From NCBI RefSeq assembly GCF_033095945.1, contig NZ_AP026800.1:806001-870000 (forward strand): DNA of 64,000 bases. The letters run 5' to 3'. A program made the translations under genes and the position numbers. Positions 34,749-44,090 of the stretch are shown piece by piece. The stretch comes from Bombiscardovia apis. Lineage in GTDB: Bacteria > Actinomycetota > Actinomycetes > Actinomycetales > Bifidobacteriaceae. Positions within the stretch are counted from its first letter, which is position 1. The number at the start of each line of letters is the position of its first letter. The notes under the pieces were generated by a model, which was not told the origin of the DNA, did not search any database, and saw only the letters and a list, made by a program, of their open reading frames with translations.

Positions 34749-37700
34749 TTAATCCTTCGTGTGTAGGAGCTGTCGTTTGCGGCTGACCTGTATAGCTGCG
34801 TAGACAAGTCCGCAAGATGCAGAAAGCGCGAAAGCGGACAAGGCTCCTATGCGCCCGGTTGGGGTTGATCCTGCGGCAGGGAGTGTGTAGAAGGTGCTGG
34901 GTGGGATTTGACTGCCGTATGTGAAGTTAGTGTTGTAGTCAGGTTGAGGATAGCTCCCCAATGTCCAGTGGAGTTGTGCGCTGACTTGGCCAGGGGAGTG
35001 GGCTGGGGTGTTGACCGCCCACTTTCCGCTGGCTTGGTCGAATCCGGGTGGGCCTGCGCTGGCGATACCGCCGAACGTCATGTCGGTGACGGCCAGCGTC
35101 TGTTTGGCTGTGGCCTGCGCCGGCGTGTAGTGTTCTACCGCGTCTATGTCGCCTTGTCCCAGCTGCCCGGAGTTGTTGTCGCCCCAGGTGTAGGTCTTGT
35201 TGTCTGTGGTGATGGCGGCCATATGGTCGGAACCGGCGCTTGCTCGTTTCACGGGGCCCAGACCAGCCGCTGTGATGTCGTTGGGGCTTGGCGAATCCCA
35301 TTCCGTGGTGTTGCCCAGGTTGCCTTTGTTGTTGCACCCCCAGGTGTACAGGTGATTGCTGGAGGTGAGGGCGAGGGAGTTGAGGTAAAAAGCCTGTATG
35401 TGGCTGACCGTGGCTGGTAGGAGGTTCTTGGCGGTAAGGTCTATCGGTTGCGCTTGGTATTGGCCAGTTACGCTGGGGTCTCCCAACTGCCGCCGGCTGT
35501 TGCCGCCCCAACTGTAGGTATGTCCGTCGGCGGTTAGGGCCATGGAGTGGTTGTATCCGGCTGATACGGATACTGCGGTGGCCGGTAGCGCGCCTGCCGC
35601 AGTGATGTCGACTGGTTTCGGCTGCACCGTCGTGCTGCCCAGGTTGGTGGAGGTGCCCAATTGCCCCATGTCGTTGACACCCCATGAGTAGACATGGTGG
35701 TTGCTGGTGATCGCCAGGGCGTGTTGTAGTCCGGCCGCCAGATCGATCACATCGACGGGAAGATTGCCCAGCGCGGTGATGTCCACGGGGTTCACGTTGC
35801 GGTCAGAGGTGGCGGTGAGTGTGAGCGTGCCATACGAATTGGAGCCCCAGGCCCACACGTGCCCGTCTGCTGTGAGTGCGAAGGAGTATCTGTCGCTCGC
35901 ATATACTTTGGCCACGGTGTTCGGCAGCTTTCCCGCAGCTGTGATGTCCACCGGGCTGGTTTGGCTGAAAAAACCGCCGTTGCCGAGTTGGCCGTTGTAG
36001 TTGTATCCCCAGGCCCAGACGTGGTGATTGCTGTCCAAAGCCAGAACGAACTGTCCGCCGGTTGCCACCTGAAGTACATGGGTGCCGTCGGGGAGACGGA
36101 CCCGTACCGGATTGGCTGTGTTGCCAGTGGCGCCAGCGTTTCCAAGTCGTCCGGAAGCGGACATTCCCCAGCTATAGACGTTGCCATCGGCACCTATGGC
36201 AACGTTGTAAAATGGTCCAGCTGTCACGGACGTGTACACGATGTCTTGTGGGGCTTTCGGAACCGTGATCGACAGTGGGGTGCCGCCGGCCGCGGGCCCG
36301 GAGTCGGGGCTGATGGAGAAGGCCGCGTGGTCCTCCCAGTGGGCGGTCAAGGTCATGCTGGCGGTTACCTGATCGTTGAAATCCCAAGGTTGGCCGGCGT
36401 CGGTGAACCAGCCCAGGAACCAGGAGTTGCGCTTGGTGGGAGTTCTCGGCCAGTTCAGGCGCTCGCCTTCGGCCACTTCCTTGTCGCTGATGCTGGTGCT
36501 GTTGGCACCATTGTCGTTGAAATGTACCGTGTATAAGCCCTTGACATAGTAGCTGAATCTGATTGGGGTCTGGGGCTGGTCGTTGTAGGTCCATTCCACC
36601 TGGATGGGCACCGTGCCTACGGGGGAGGCGGGTATGCGGATGGTCCAGGCGCCGGTGGTGGGATCCTCGCTGAGTTTGCTGGCGGGCGCGGAGTTGAAGC
36701 TGATGGAGGTCATCTTCACTGTGGGGTTGCTCGACAGGATCGGTCTGAGCACAGGGGTTATGCTGGTGATGCCGGTGCCTTGCTGCCCAGTGCTGCTCGA
36801 GCCCCAGAAGTAGTTTTTGCCGTCACTGGTCATGGCCATCATGGCGGCCCCGCCGTCGCTGAGGGCGGTGACCGTGGCCGGGAGCTTGCCACTGGCGGTG
36901 AGATCTATAGGGTAGCCGCTGTAGATCTGCTGGTTGGCAGTGGTGCCGTTGCCCAGCTGGCCGTTGGTGTTCGAGCCCCAGGTGTAGACGTGGTGGTCGC
37001 TGGTGAGGGCCCGGCCTGTGCTGCCTCCGCCGTAGATGGCGGTGACTGTGGCGGGCAGGTTGCCGCCGGCGGTGATGTCGGAGAAGCGGTTGGGGAAGGT
37101 CGATGTGATTCCGGCGTTGCCCAGGTTGTAAGAGTCGTTGTGGCCCCAGGTGTACACATGCCCGTCTTGGGTCAAGGCCATGCACCAGGTGTTGTAGGAG
37201 CCTATCTGGACCACGTTCGTGGGAAAGCCGCTGGCCGCGCTCACCTCGAACGGCAGCACTCTTTCGTTGACGCGTGAGTTGATGTCCACATCATCGCGTT
37301 GTCCCCAACCATACACCCGGTGGTCGCTGGTGAGGGCCAGCGCGCTCCTGTTGCCGGCGGATAGGGCGGTGATGGTGGCCGGGACCTTGCCTTGGGCGGT
37401 GATGTCCACAGGTGTCGAGTTCGACCCCCAAGAAGCGGACATGTCTACACCGGTGTCGGTGCCCAGTGAACCAGCGGCGGCGTAACCCCAAGCGTAGACA
37501 TGGTGGTCCGAGGTCAGGGCCAATGAATAATAGCTATCTCCCGCCGCCACTTGCACAACCGTGGCGGGCAGTCTGCCCAGTGCCGTCATGTCTGTCGGGG
37601 TTGCGGGAGCGCCTGGTCTGCCAAGCTCGCCGCGGGTGGCGTCCCCCCAGGAGTATACGTGGTGGTCCGAGGTCAGGGCCAAGGTGTGCTGGTGACTGGT

Positions 37701-38090
37701 GGAGACTTGGGTGAAGGTGACATCGTCCGGCACTTGCACGCGGTTGGGTTTGGTGCGGTCGGTTCCAGGTTCGGTGCCCAGGTATCCACTGCCCCAGGCG
37801 TACAGATGCCCGTCCGAGCCGACGGCGACGGTGAAGTTGCCGGCCGCGCTCACCTGCTTGTAGCTGATGCCTGTTGGCGGCGAGGGCGGTGTGATCGAGG
37901 CTGTCCCCTCCCGCAGGGCGGGTCCCGAGTTCGGATCCAGCGTGAAGCCGCTGACCTTGGAGTTGTTATGTGATATGCGAGGCTTAAGATCAGATGTTTC
38001 TTGAGCCTGTGCTGGGCCGCTCCCCGCCCCAAGAAGTGCGAACATAAGCACTGCTGTTCCTAGGCTGCGGATAGTGACGTGATGGAGCAT
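34749..38090 (-). CDS. Double RCC1-propeller surface protein (third paralogue)
   Basis: 1,113 residues. Signal peptide MLHHVTIRSLG to AQAQE, without a G tract. An IPT-like start (LDPNSGPALREGT), seven RCC1 repeats (YAWG to YFWG), an InlB B-repeat (SWFLGWFTDAGQPWDF), a second set of seven repeats (YSWG to YTWG), and the tail LPAAGSTPTG, a helix and RKRQLLHTKD. The plan equals that of the gene at 2564. It is likely a wall-attached adhesin. The second copy at 58149-61490 encodes the same protein. No poly-G switch is seen, so it would be expressed constitutively unless the promoter region controls it. Confidence 0.88.
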   Translation of the reverse strand: MLHHVTIRSLGTAVLMFALLGAGSGPAQAQETSDLKPRISHNNSKVSGFTLDPNSGPALREGTASITPPSPPTGISYKQVSAAGNFTVAVGSDGHLYAWGSGYLGTEPGTDRTKPNRVQVPDDVTFTQVSTSHQHTLALTSDHHVYSWGDATRGELGRPGAPATPTDMTALGRLPATVVQVAAGDSYYSLALTSDHHVYAWGYAAAGSLGTDTGVDMSASWGSNSTPVDITAQGKVPATITALSAGNRSALALTSDHRVYGWGQRDDVDINSRVNERVLPFEVSAASGFPTNVVQIGSYNTWCMALTQDGHVYTWGHNDSYNLGNAGITSTFPNRFSDITAGGNLPATVTAIYGGGSTGRALTSDHHVYTWGSNTNGQLGNGTTANQQIYSGYPIDLTASGKLPATVTALSDGGAAMMAMTSDGKNYFWGSSSTGQQGTGITSITPVLRPILSSNPTVKMTSISFNSAPASKLSEDPTTGAWTIRIPASPVGTVPIQVEWTYNDQPQTPIRFSYYVKGLYTVHFNDNGANSTSISDKEVAEGERLNWPRTPTKRNSWFLGWFTDAGQPWDFNDQVTASMTLTAHWEDHAAFSISPDSGPAAGGTPLSITVPKAPQDIVYTSVTAGPFYNVAIGADGNVYSWGMSASGRLGNAGATGNTANPVRVRLPDGTHVLQVATGGQFVLALDSNHHVWAWGYNYNGQLGNGGFFSQTSPVDITAAGKLPNTVAKVYASDRYSFALTADGHVWAWGSNSYGTLTLTATSDRNVNPVDITALGNLPVDVIDLAAGLQHALAITSNHHVYSWGVNDMGQLGTSTNLGSTTVQPKPVDITAAGALPATAVSVSAGYNHSMALTADGHTYSWGGNSRRQLGDPSVTGQYQAQPIDLTAKNLLPATVSHIQAFYLNSLALTSSNHLYTWGCNNKGNLGNTTEWDSPSPNDITAAGLGPVKRASAGSDHMAAITTDNKTYTWGDNNSGQLGQGDIDAVEHYTPAQATAKQTLAVTDMTFGGIASAGPPGFDQASGKWAVNTPAHSPGQVSAQLHWTLGSYPQPDYNTNFTYGSQIPPSTFYTLPAAGSTPTGRIGALSAFALSASCGLVYAAIQVSRKRQLLHTKD

Positions 38091-38240
38091 TAGAATGTTC
38101 CCCTTGCGCTGTTCAAGCTGCTATTAAGTTGCGACACGCGGCCTCGCAGTTCCCCAGCCAGCGTAAACCGCAGTTTCATCTTCCTGGTTGCATCGATGGT
38201 CACAAAAGTGGTCAAACTTTTGCAGCCGAGTTCATTCACC

Positions 38241-38268
38241 GTGTACATTGTATGCGATGTGTACAATG
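38241..38268. promoter_or_regulatory. Paired TGTACA elements upstream of the third RCC1 gene
   Basis: GTGTACATTG (38241-38250) and GTGTACAATG (38259-38268), two near-identical 10-mers 18 bases apart, each with the palindrome TGTACA. They lie about 150-180 bases upstream of the start. This is a possible regulator site. The remainder of 38091-38390 holds no gene. Confidence 0.3.
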
Positions 38269-38390
38269 TTAACATGGTCGTTTGGTCTGAGCTGAGCGTG
38301 TTGGCCTTATTGCTGTCGATGGTAAACAGATACTAAAAGAAGTTTGTCTTCTATTTTAAATGGAGAAAAGTAAGACTTTCCGATATGGCA

Positions 38391-38951
38391 TTATTGCTGG
38401 TATTTGAAACAAGAGGTGATGTGATCGTTTAATAGGCCCGTGGCCTGTAAATATGAGTATACGATAGTAGACCCTGTAAACTTGAAGCCTCGCCTACGTA
38501 AGTCTTTGCTAACAACATCCGATAGTGGAGTCGAGCAGGGCACATCTTCTACTGCTTTCCAATTGCCAACTATCGGCTTGCCATCGACGAACGACCATAA
38601 ATACGCATCGAAAGAACCGAATTCATCTTGAACGGACATGAAAGCTTGGGCATTGCTGACTGCAGCGCGCACCTTGAGCTTGTTGCGCACAATGCCGGAG
38701 GTGGACAGAAGTGCGGCGATTTTGTCTTCACCATAAGATGCTACGGTTTGGTAATCGAAATTATCAAACGCTTCTACGAAGTTTTGCCGCTTGCGCAAGA
38801 TGAGATCCCAACTCAATCCGGCCTGCATACCTTCTAGAATTAAGAGCTCGAAGAGTTCGCGGTCATCGTGGGTGGGCACACCCCATTCGTGGTCATGGTA
38901 GTCGGTTTCTAATTCGCTTACCTGAGCCCATTCGCAACGCTCTACGCTCAT
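38391..38951 (-). CDS. tag: DNA-3-methyladenine glycosylase I
   Basis: 186 residues, the usual length. It excises 3-methyladenine from alkylated DNA in base excision repair. Near the N-terminus RCEW and YHDHEWGVPTHDDRELFELL, and GLSWDLILRKRQNF, are characteristic. Cys6 and the C-terminal NDHITSC supply Cys and His zinc ligands. It ends a short group with yaaA, whose stop is five bases upstream of this start, so the two are cotranscribed. Confidence 0.92.
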   Translation of the reverse strand: MSVERCEWAQVSELETDYHDHEWGVPTHDDRELFELLILEGMQAGLSWDLILRKRQNFVEAFDNFDYQTVASYGEDKIAALLSTSGIVRNKLKVRAAVSNAQAFMSVQDEFGSFDAYLWSFVDGKPIVGNWKAVEDVPCSTPLSDVVSKDLRRRGFKFTGSTIVYSYLQATGLLNDHITSCFKYQQ

Positions 38952-38956
38952 AGTGA

Positions 38957-39742
38957 CTACCTTTTCTGCCGGTTCTCATCCCTCGTGAAGTACCATTTGT
39001 GTTGGTCAGACATACTAGCATCAAAGCTATAACCCGCATCTCGGAAGTCTTTGAGAGCTGAACTTTCTTCAATGCGGTGCTCAATAATATAGCGGCTCAT
39101 GAGGCCTCGGGCGCGCTTGGCATAGAAGCTAATGACCTTGTATGTGCCATTCTTTTCGTCGAGGAAGATGGGTTCAATAATGGCGGCATTGAGCTTCTTT
39201 GGTTCGACAGCTCTCGAGTATTCTGCCGATGCTAGGTTGATTATGGTGGGCTCGGTTGCTTCGGCGAGCTCTTGGTTAAGGGAGGCGCTCAGCTTGCTCT
39301 TCCAGAATTGGTAGAGGTTGGTATAAGTGCCCGATGCCAAGCGGATGCCCATATCAAGGCGGTAAGGCTCAATAAGGTCGAGTGGGCGCAAGATGCCATA
39401 CAAGCCCGAAAGAATGCGGAGGTGGTCTTGGGCAAATTGCAGGTCTGCTTCTGAGAAGTTGCTGGCTGCCAAGCCTTCGTATGCTTCGCCTTTGAATGCC
39501 AATACGGCTTGTCGGGCCTTCGTTGCGCTAGCCTGGGAGCCCCAATTGGCAAAACGCTCGTAGGTGAGGTCGGCTAATTGGGGGCTAATCGACATGAGCT
39601 CGCGCAAGTCGGCAGTGCTGAGCGATTGGCAGGATTCTACGAGCGTTTGAGCCTCGTGCATAAACTGCGGTTGTGTGCCTTGCTCAGTGGGCAGGGGCGA
39701 GTTGAAATCTAGCGTTTTGGCTGGAGATAAGAGCGTAATCAT
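38957..39742 (-). CDS. yaaA: Peroxide stress protein YaaA (UPF0246)
   Basis: 261 residues from MITLLSPAKTLDF at 39742. A longer frame to 39826 would run into the tRNA gene and is rejected. LSPAKTLDF, FKGEAYEGL, LSGLYGILRPLDLIEPYRLDMG, and SFYAKRARGLMSRYIIEH are family hallmarks. YaaA limits iron-driven damage under peroxide stress in E. coli. It is the first gene of the yaaA-tag pair. Confidence 0.9.
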   Translation of the reverse strand: MITLLSPAKTLDFNSPLPTEQGTQPQFMHEAQTLVESCQSLSTADLRELMSISPQLADLTYERFANWGSQASATKARQAVLAFKGEAYEGLAASNFSEADLQFAQDHLRILSGLYGILRPLDLIEPYRLDMGIRLASGTYTNLYQFWKSKLSASLNQELAEATEPTIINLASAEYSRAVEPKKLNAAIIEPIFLDEKNGTYKVISFYAKRARGLMSRYIIEHRIEESSALKDFRDAGYSFDASMSDQHKWYFTRDENRQKR

Positions 39743-39796
39743 GGGGAAAACCAATCTAACTTGGCATGAGATGATGTGCATGTCACAGAAGCAAAG

Positions 39797-39870
39797 TCGG
39801 GCTGACAGGATTTGAACCTGCGACATCCTGCTCCCAAAGCAGGCGCGCTACCAAGCTGCGCTACAGCCCG
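39797..39870 (-). tRNA. tRNA-Pro (anticodon UGG)
   Basis: 74 bases without encoded CCA. The 7-bp acceptor stem is CGGGCTG with CAGCCCG, the anticodon loop TTTGGGA gives UGG, and the T loop is TTCAAAT. The gene is repeated at 63197. Confidence 0.95.
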
Positions 39871-40091
39871 AAGCCCGAAGCAATCGGGCACAAGATGTAA
39901 GTATAGCGCATAGTGCGGAAAGAAAGTTGCCCGCTGTGTTGCCGAATACGTCAGTAGTTTGGTGTCGGCTTACGATAAGCTCAATAGTGTCTATGTGCAC
40001 TGTGCTATGTGGGCGAAAATCGGGGAAATAGTTGCGTGGTCTACAGCGAACACAGTACGACCGCCACCAGAGAGTCGAAATGAGACAAGGT

Positions 40092-41174
40092 ATGAGTGAC
40101 GACCAGCAGAACTTTGACAATAATCAGCCAGGCAATGCGCCAGGCAACGATGCTCAATCTGCACCACAAAACCAACCAATGGCGCAGAGTAATCAAGAAG
40201 CTGACCCAGCGCAGGGGCAGGTGCCCTTCGATACGCAAGCTCCAACGCAGAGCTATGCAGGCAATGATGGATCTTATATGGGCGGCAACGATGGAAGCCA
40301 GTTCAATCAAGGTGCCCAGGAAAATTACGGTACCGGTCAGGTGCCATTCGCAGACGTGAAAGAGCATGAGCAAGAGGCCAAGAAGAAAACGATTGCTATT
40401 ATCGTTGCAATCATCGCAGTCATTGCGATTGTGGCGGCTCTGCTGGTTTGGAAGCCTTGGGGCGTAAAACGGGCTGACTATGAAGAAGCTGTTCATGCAA
40501 CCCGGCTACTGGAAGAGCAGAAAGCTACAATCAATGAGTATATTGGCAAGCTGTATAAGGGAGATAAGTCAAGCTCCAGCCAGGATGCAGACAAACTTAA
40601 GCAGGCGGTCAACAAGCTCGACAAGATGACCAAGGATTTTGGTTCTCTTAAAGCGGTCAAAGATAGTGCGGTCAAAGACAAGTATCAGGCTTATTCCGAC
40701 AAAGAACAAAGTTACAAGACCTACGTTGAAGGCCTTATCGACTCTGCTCCAGCGTATGCCAAGGCGGAGAAGGCTTGCGGAGACACTTCCAAACTCACGG
40801 ATTCGGATAGTGAAGACTATATTGAGCAATTGAATACTTTTATTGGATCTTGCAAAACTGGGCTTGAACAGGCCGCTAAGGTTCCCAACAAGACCATATC
40901 GGAATATACTAGCCAAGCTGGAAAAGTTATGGGCAAATTGCAAGACGTGATGAAGCAGATGACTGACTTAATCAACAATCTAAATGCCAGCAATGCTAAT
41001 GACAGTTTGACGAAGATGGAAGATTTGCAAAAGGAAGCTTCCAAGTTAGAACGCGAGACGCCCGACTTTAACGAGTTCAATGCCAAGCTCGATAAAGAGA
41101 AGGAAAAAGCCACTCCGGAGGATTCTTTGCAGGATTTGATGGATACCCTCAATGCGAGACTTGCTCAAAAGTAA
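40092..41174 (+). CDS. Membrane-anchored extracytoplasmic coiled-coil protein
   Basis: About 360 residues from MSDDQQNF at 40092, with ACAAGG upstream; longer forms to 40032 lack support. The N-terminal 95 residues are disordered and rich in Gln, Asn and Gly, with two QVPF motifs. One membrane helix (TIAIIVAIIAVIAIVAALLVW) follows. The C-terminal 240 residues are helical and Lys/Glu-rich. The topology suggests a cytoplasmic tail and an outer helical domain. Function unknown. The second copy is cut by the right edge. Confidence 0.7.
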   Translation: MSDDQQNFDNNQPGNAPGNDAQSAPQNQPMAQSNQEADPAQGQVPFDTQAPTQSYAGNDGSYMGGNDGSQFNQGAQENYGTGQVPFADVKEHEQEAKKKTIAIIVAIIAVIAIVAALLVWKPWGVKRADYEEAVHATRLLEEQKATINEYIGKLYKGDKSSSSQDADKLKQAVNKLDKMTKDFGSLKAVKDSAVKDKYQAYSDKEQSYKTYVEGLIDSAPAYAKAEKACGDTSKLTDSDSEDYIEQLNTFIGSCKTGLEQAAKVPNKTISEYTSQAGKVMGKLQDVMKQMTDLINNLNASNANDSLTKMEDLQKEASKLERETPDFNEFNAKLDKEKEKATPEDSLQDLMDTLNARLAQK

Positions 41175-41197
41175 GTAAAATTAATACAGTCAAATAG

Positions 41198-41235
41198 GTT
41201 GGGAGCAGTCTGCGGAGTGTCAGGCTGCTCCCAAC
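41198..41235. terminator. Hairpin after the coiled-coil gene
   Basis: GTTGGGAGCAG and CTGCTCCCAAC around a 16-base loop, 24 bases after the stop at 41174 and before aroA. There is no T run, so it may be a weak terminator. Confidence 0.6.
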
Positions 41236-41275
41236 TGGTATATGTGTCATCTGGTGTAGCCCCTATGATGAATAT

Positions 41276-42625
41276 ATGAATCTTACACAAGCTCTATGGT
41301 CTGCTCCCAGCGCTCAAGGACCGCTGAGTGCGCAGGTGACCATACCGGGTAGCAAATCCTTATCGAATAGGTATTTGATACTTGCTGCCTTAGGCCGGCG
41401 GCCAGTTGAGATACGCGGATTGCTGCGCTCGCGCGATACTGACCTCATGCTTGCAGCTTTGCATACTTTCGGCGTGGAGAGTCGAGCTGGTGAGCAAGAC
41501 CCCACCCAAGTGACGATTTTGCCACCTGAACATGGCATTTTTACCGGCGGGGGTGAAGTGGACTGCGGGCTTGCTGGAACGGTCATGCGCTTTGCGCCGG
41601 CTCTGGCTATGCTAGCCGATGGTCCGACGCGCTTTACTGGCGACAGACAGGCCCAAGAGCGGCCCATGCGCTCACTCTTAGATGGCTTAGAGCAATTGGG
41701 AGCGCGCGTTATATATGAAGGCGCTGATGGGTATTTGCCTTTTACTATTCAGCCGCCTGAGCACTTTAATGGGGGAGTGGTCAGTATCGACTCGTCCTCA
41801 TCTTCGCAGTTCATCTCTGGACTTTTGCTATTAGGATCTCGGGCCTGCGACGGGTTGCAAGTGCACCATGTGGGTGCTTCGCTGCCGAGCCTGCCACATA
41901 TTCGGATGACAGTGAGCGATATTCAGCAGACCGGCGTACAGGTCGAGGCTAGGGAAGATCAGGCGACGTGGCAAGTGCATCAAGAGCCAGGTCAGCTCGG
42001 GCCGCAATTGCCTGAAGTGATTCAAGTTGAGCCCGACCTGTCGAATGCTGCCCCATTCCTCGGGGCTGCACTTATCAGCGGTGGTAGCGTCTGTGTGCCT
42101 CACTGGCCGACGGAGACCACACAGCCAGGCGGTTTGCTTCCAGACATGCTCACCAGTCTTGGAGCACAGGTGAGTTTCCCTACCATCGACGCAGACCAAG
42201 CCTGCCGAGTGCAAGGTAGTGGCAGTCTTCATGGCTTAGGTGATTACAATATGGCTGCTGCAGGAGAGCTTGCCCCGACCTTGGCTGCGCTGGCAGTATT
42301 CGCAGATAGCCCCACTCGATTAAGAGGCATTGGCCACCTGCGCGGGCACGAGACTAACCGCCTAGCAGCTCTCACAGCAGAAATTCGTAAGGTTGGTGGT
42401 CAGGCCGAGGAGTTGGAAGATGGCATCGCAATAGTACCTGTCGAGCGCCGCGAACTTCACCCTGCCTGCATAGAGACTTATGCGGACCACCGGATGGCAA
42501 CCTTTGCAGCCCTGCTTGGTTTAGGTATCCCGGGTATAGAAGTGCGCAATATAGGAACTACGAGTAAGACTCTGCCCAACTTCGTACCTATGTGGGAGCA
42601 GATACTCAGCACGGCTACAGTGTAA
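41276..42625 (+). CDS. aroA: 3-phosphoshikimate 1-carboxyvinyltransferase (EPSP synthase)
   Basis: 449 residues. It joins shikimate-3-phosphate and phosphoenolpyruvate in aromatic amino acid synthesis. GSKSLSNRYL near residue 25 binds phosphate; CGLAGTVMRF, DRQAQERPM, EPDLSNAAPFLGAAL and GHETNRLAAL follow in the family order, then YADHRMATFAALLGL. Length and motifs agree with an active enzyme. It converges with ackA at a shared terminator. Confidence 0.95.
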   Translation: MNLTQALWSAPSAQGPLSAQVTIPGSKSLSNRYLILAALGRRPVEIRGLLRSRDTDLMLAALHTFGVESRAGEQDPTQVTILPPEHGIFTGGGEVDCGLAGTVMRFAPALAMLADGPTRFTGDRQAQERPMRSLLDGLEQLGARVIYEGADGYLPFTIQPPEHFNGGVVSIDSSSSSQFISGLLLLGSRACDGLQVHHVGASLPSLPHIRMTVSDIQQTGVQVEAREDQATWQVHQEPGQLGPQLPEVIQVEPDLSNAAPFLGAALISGGSVCVPHWPTETTQPGGLLPDMLTSLGAQVSFPTIDADQACRVQGSGSLHGLGDYNMAAAGELAPTLAALAVFADSPTRLRGIGHLRGHETNRLAALTAEIRKVGGQAEELEDGIAIVPVERRELHPACIETYADHRMATFAALLGLGIPGIEVRNIGTTSKTLPNFVPMWEQILSTATV

Positions 42626-42635
42626 GCGCTCACAG

Positions 42636-42685
42636 ATACAAGTTTGGCCCCAGCAGAAGGGTATCTGCTGGGGCCAAACTTGTAT
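42636..42685. terminator. Bidirectional terminator between aroA and ackA
   Basis: A perfect 22-bp stem (42636-42657 with 42664-42685, containing TTTGGCCCCAGCAGA) and a 6-base loop. It serves both convergent genes. Confidence 0.9.
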
Positions 42686-42708
42686 TTACTTGCCGTATTT
42701 ACTTGCCG
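42683..42708. repeat. 13-base tandem duplication at the ackA stop codon
   Basis: TATTTACTTGCCG occurs twice in direct tandem (42683-42695 and 42696-42708). The outer copy covers the last codons and stop of ackA, so the stop is duplicated. It looks like a slippage event and does not alter the protein. Confidence 0.8.
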
Positions 42709-43925
42709 AACTTGTTGCCGTAGGAGTCGCCTTCGCGGGCGATAACCTCAGACTGGCGAGCAATGGAAAGCTCTTCGTTGGTTGGCACGATGCAAACGGT
42801 GACCGAGCTGTCAGGAGTCGAAATGATGCGAGCTTCCTTGGAACGGATGTCGTTCTCCTCCAAGTTGAGCTTGACACCGAAGGGAGCGAGCTGCTCAATC
42901 ACGCGAGCGCGTACGATCTCATCATTCTCGCCCACACCTGCGGTGAAGGTGATGACATCCAAGCCGCCCATTTGAGCCGTGTAGTTGCCAATGTAGGCTA
43001 CGATGCGGTGCACGTAGATATCGAGTGCTAGCTTGGCATCCTTGTTGCCCTCGGCAATTTCGCGGTGCACTTCGCGCATATCGCCGAAGCCGGTCATGCC
43101 CATCATGCCCGAACGCTTGTTGAACAAATCATCGAGCTCGTCTACAGACATGTGAGCGTTGCGCATCAGGTGGAAGGCGACTGCTGGGTCGATGTCACCA
43201 GTGCGGCTGCCCATCATCAGTCCCTCAAGAGGGGTGAGACCCATTGAAGTTTCAATCGGCTTGCCGGAGACCTGTGCGGAAGCGGAAGCACCGTTGCCGA
43301 TGTGCAAGACAATCTGCTTGAGACCTTCGGCAGGCTTGCCAACAACTTCAGGAACGAGCTTACCGACGAACTCATGGCTGGTGCCGTGGGCGCCATAGCG
43401 ACGAATATGGTACTGCTCGGCGATGTCCTTGTTGAGGGCATAGGTCGAGGCCTTGGCAGGCAAATCGGTGAAGAAGGAGGAGTCGAATACAAAGACCTGA
43501 GGAGTGTCAGGCAGGAGCTCGCGCATAACCTGAGCGCCTTCGGCTTCTGGACCATTGTGAAGAGGTGCTAAAACGGCCAAATCCTTGACTTGGGCAAGGG
43601 TTTGATCTGTAACTAGAGCTGGCTTGGGGAAGATAGAGCCGCCCTGCACGACGCGGTGGCCAACGGCGACGATGCCGGACTCGTTGAGGTCCGGGCCGTA
43701 CTCCTTGAAGAGACCCAAAACGCGCTTGAGGCCGGTCTCATGGTTGTTAATGGGCTCTTCCATCTCATGCTTTTGGCCCTGATACTCGTGCTTGTAGTGG
43801 CCGTCAACAGGCTCACCAATCTTTTCAACCAAGCCCGAAGCCAAGCCTTCGCCGGTTTCGAGATCGACTAGCTGATACTTAATCGAGCTAGATCCAGAGT
43901 TGATAACTAGGACGGTTCTCGCCAT
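42699..43925 (-). CDS. ackA: Acetate kinase
   Basis: 408 residues from MARTVLVINSGSSSIKY, with AGGAGG eight bases upstream. It makes ATP from acetyl phosphate, the product of phosphoketolase and Pta. Signatures: INSGSSSIKYQL, VAVGHRVVQGG, HLGNG-type HIGNGASASAQ, TGDIDPA, and TFTAGVGEND. It is the energy-yielding end step of the bifid shunt. It lies downstream of pta on the same strand, with a hairpin in the gap. Confidence 0.95.
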   Translation of the reverse strand: MARTVLVINSGSSSIKYQLVDLETGEGLASGLVEKIGEPVDGHYKHEYQGQKHEMEEPINNHETGLKRVLGLFKEYGPDLNESGIVAVGHRVVQGGSIFPKPALVTDQTLAQVKDLAVLAPLHNGPEAEGAQVMRELLPDTPQVFVFDSSFFTDLPAKASTYALNKDIAEQYHIRRYGAHGTSHEFVGKLVPEVVGKPAEGLKQIVLHIGNGASASAQVSGKPIETSMGLTPLEGLMMGSRTGDIDPAVAFHLMRNAHMSVDELDDLFNKRSGMMGMTGFGDMREVHREIAEGNKDAKLALDIYVHRIVAYIGNYTAQMGGLDVITFTAGVGENDEIVRARVIEQLAPFGVKLNLEENDIRSKEARIISTPDSSVTVCIVPTNEELSIARQSEVIAREGDSYGNKFGK

Positions 43926-44021
43926 TATGGCATCCTCCTGATGCAAATCGATTGGAGCTCAAACTCCACATATTCCTTTATTCAGATTACGCTGCGGTGC
44001 TTACAAAACGGGCATAAGCTA

Positions 44022-44070
44022 ACCCAAGATGGCTGGCGGGCTCTACTCTAAACCGCCGGTCATCTTGGGT
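44022..44070 (-). terminator. Hairpin between pta and ackA
   Basis: ACCCAAGATG with CATCTTGGGT, and an inner GGCGG with CCGCC, just past the pta stop. It may end or reduce transcription from pta into ackA. Confidence 0.7.
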
Positions 44071-44090
44071 CAGCGCTGCTTGGCTTGCGC

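Noticed and set aside
34908..37973. Long open frames on the plus strand and in other minus frames across the RCC1 genes
   Set aside because: They are shadows caused by the GC-rich repeats; the RCC1 frame has a signal peptide, domains and a tail, while the others have low-complexity Pro/Gly/Arg content and no ribosome sites.
39743..39826. Longer N-terminus for YaaA
   Set aside because: It would read through the tRNA-Pro gene; the family starts at MITLLSPAK.
39797..39870. tRNA-Pro as an attachment site of an integrated element
   Set aside because: No integrase or partial tRNA repeat was seen; the second tRNA is part of the large repeat that continues on both sides.
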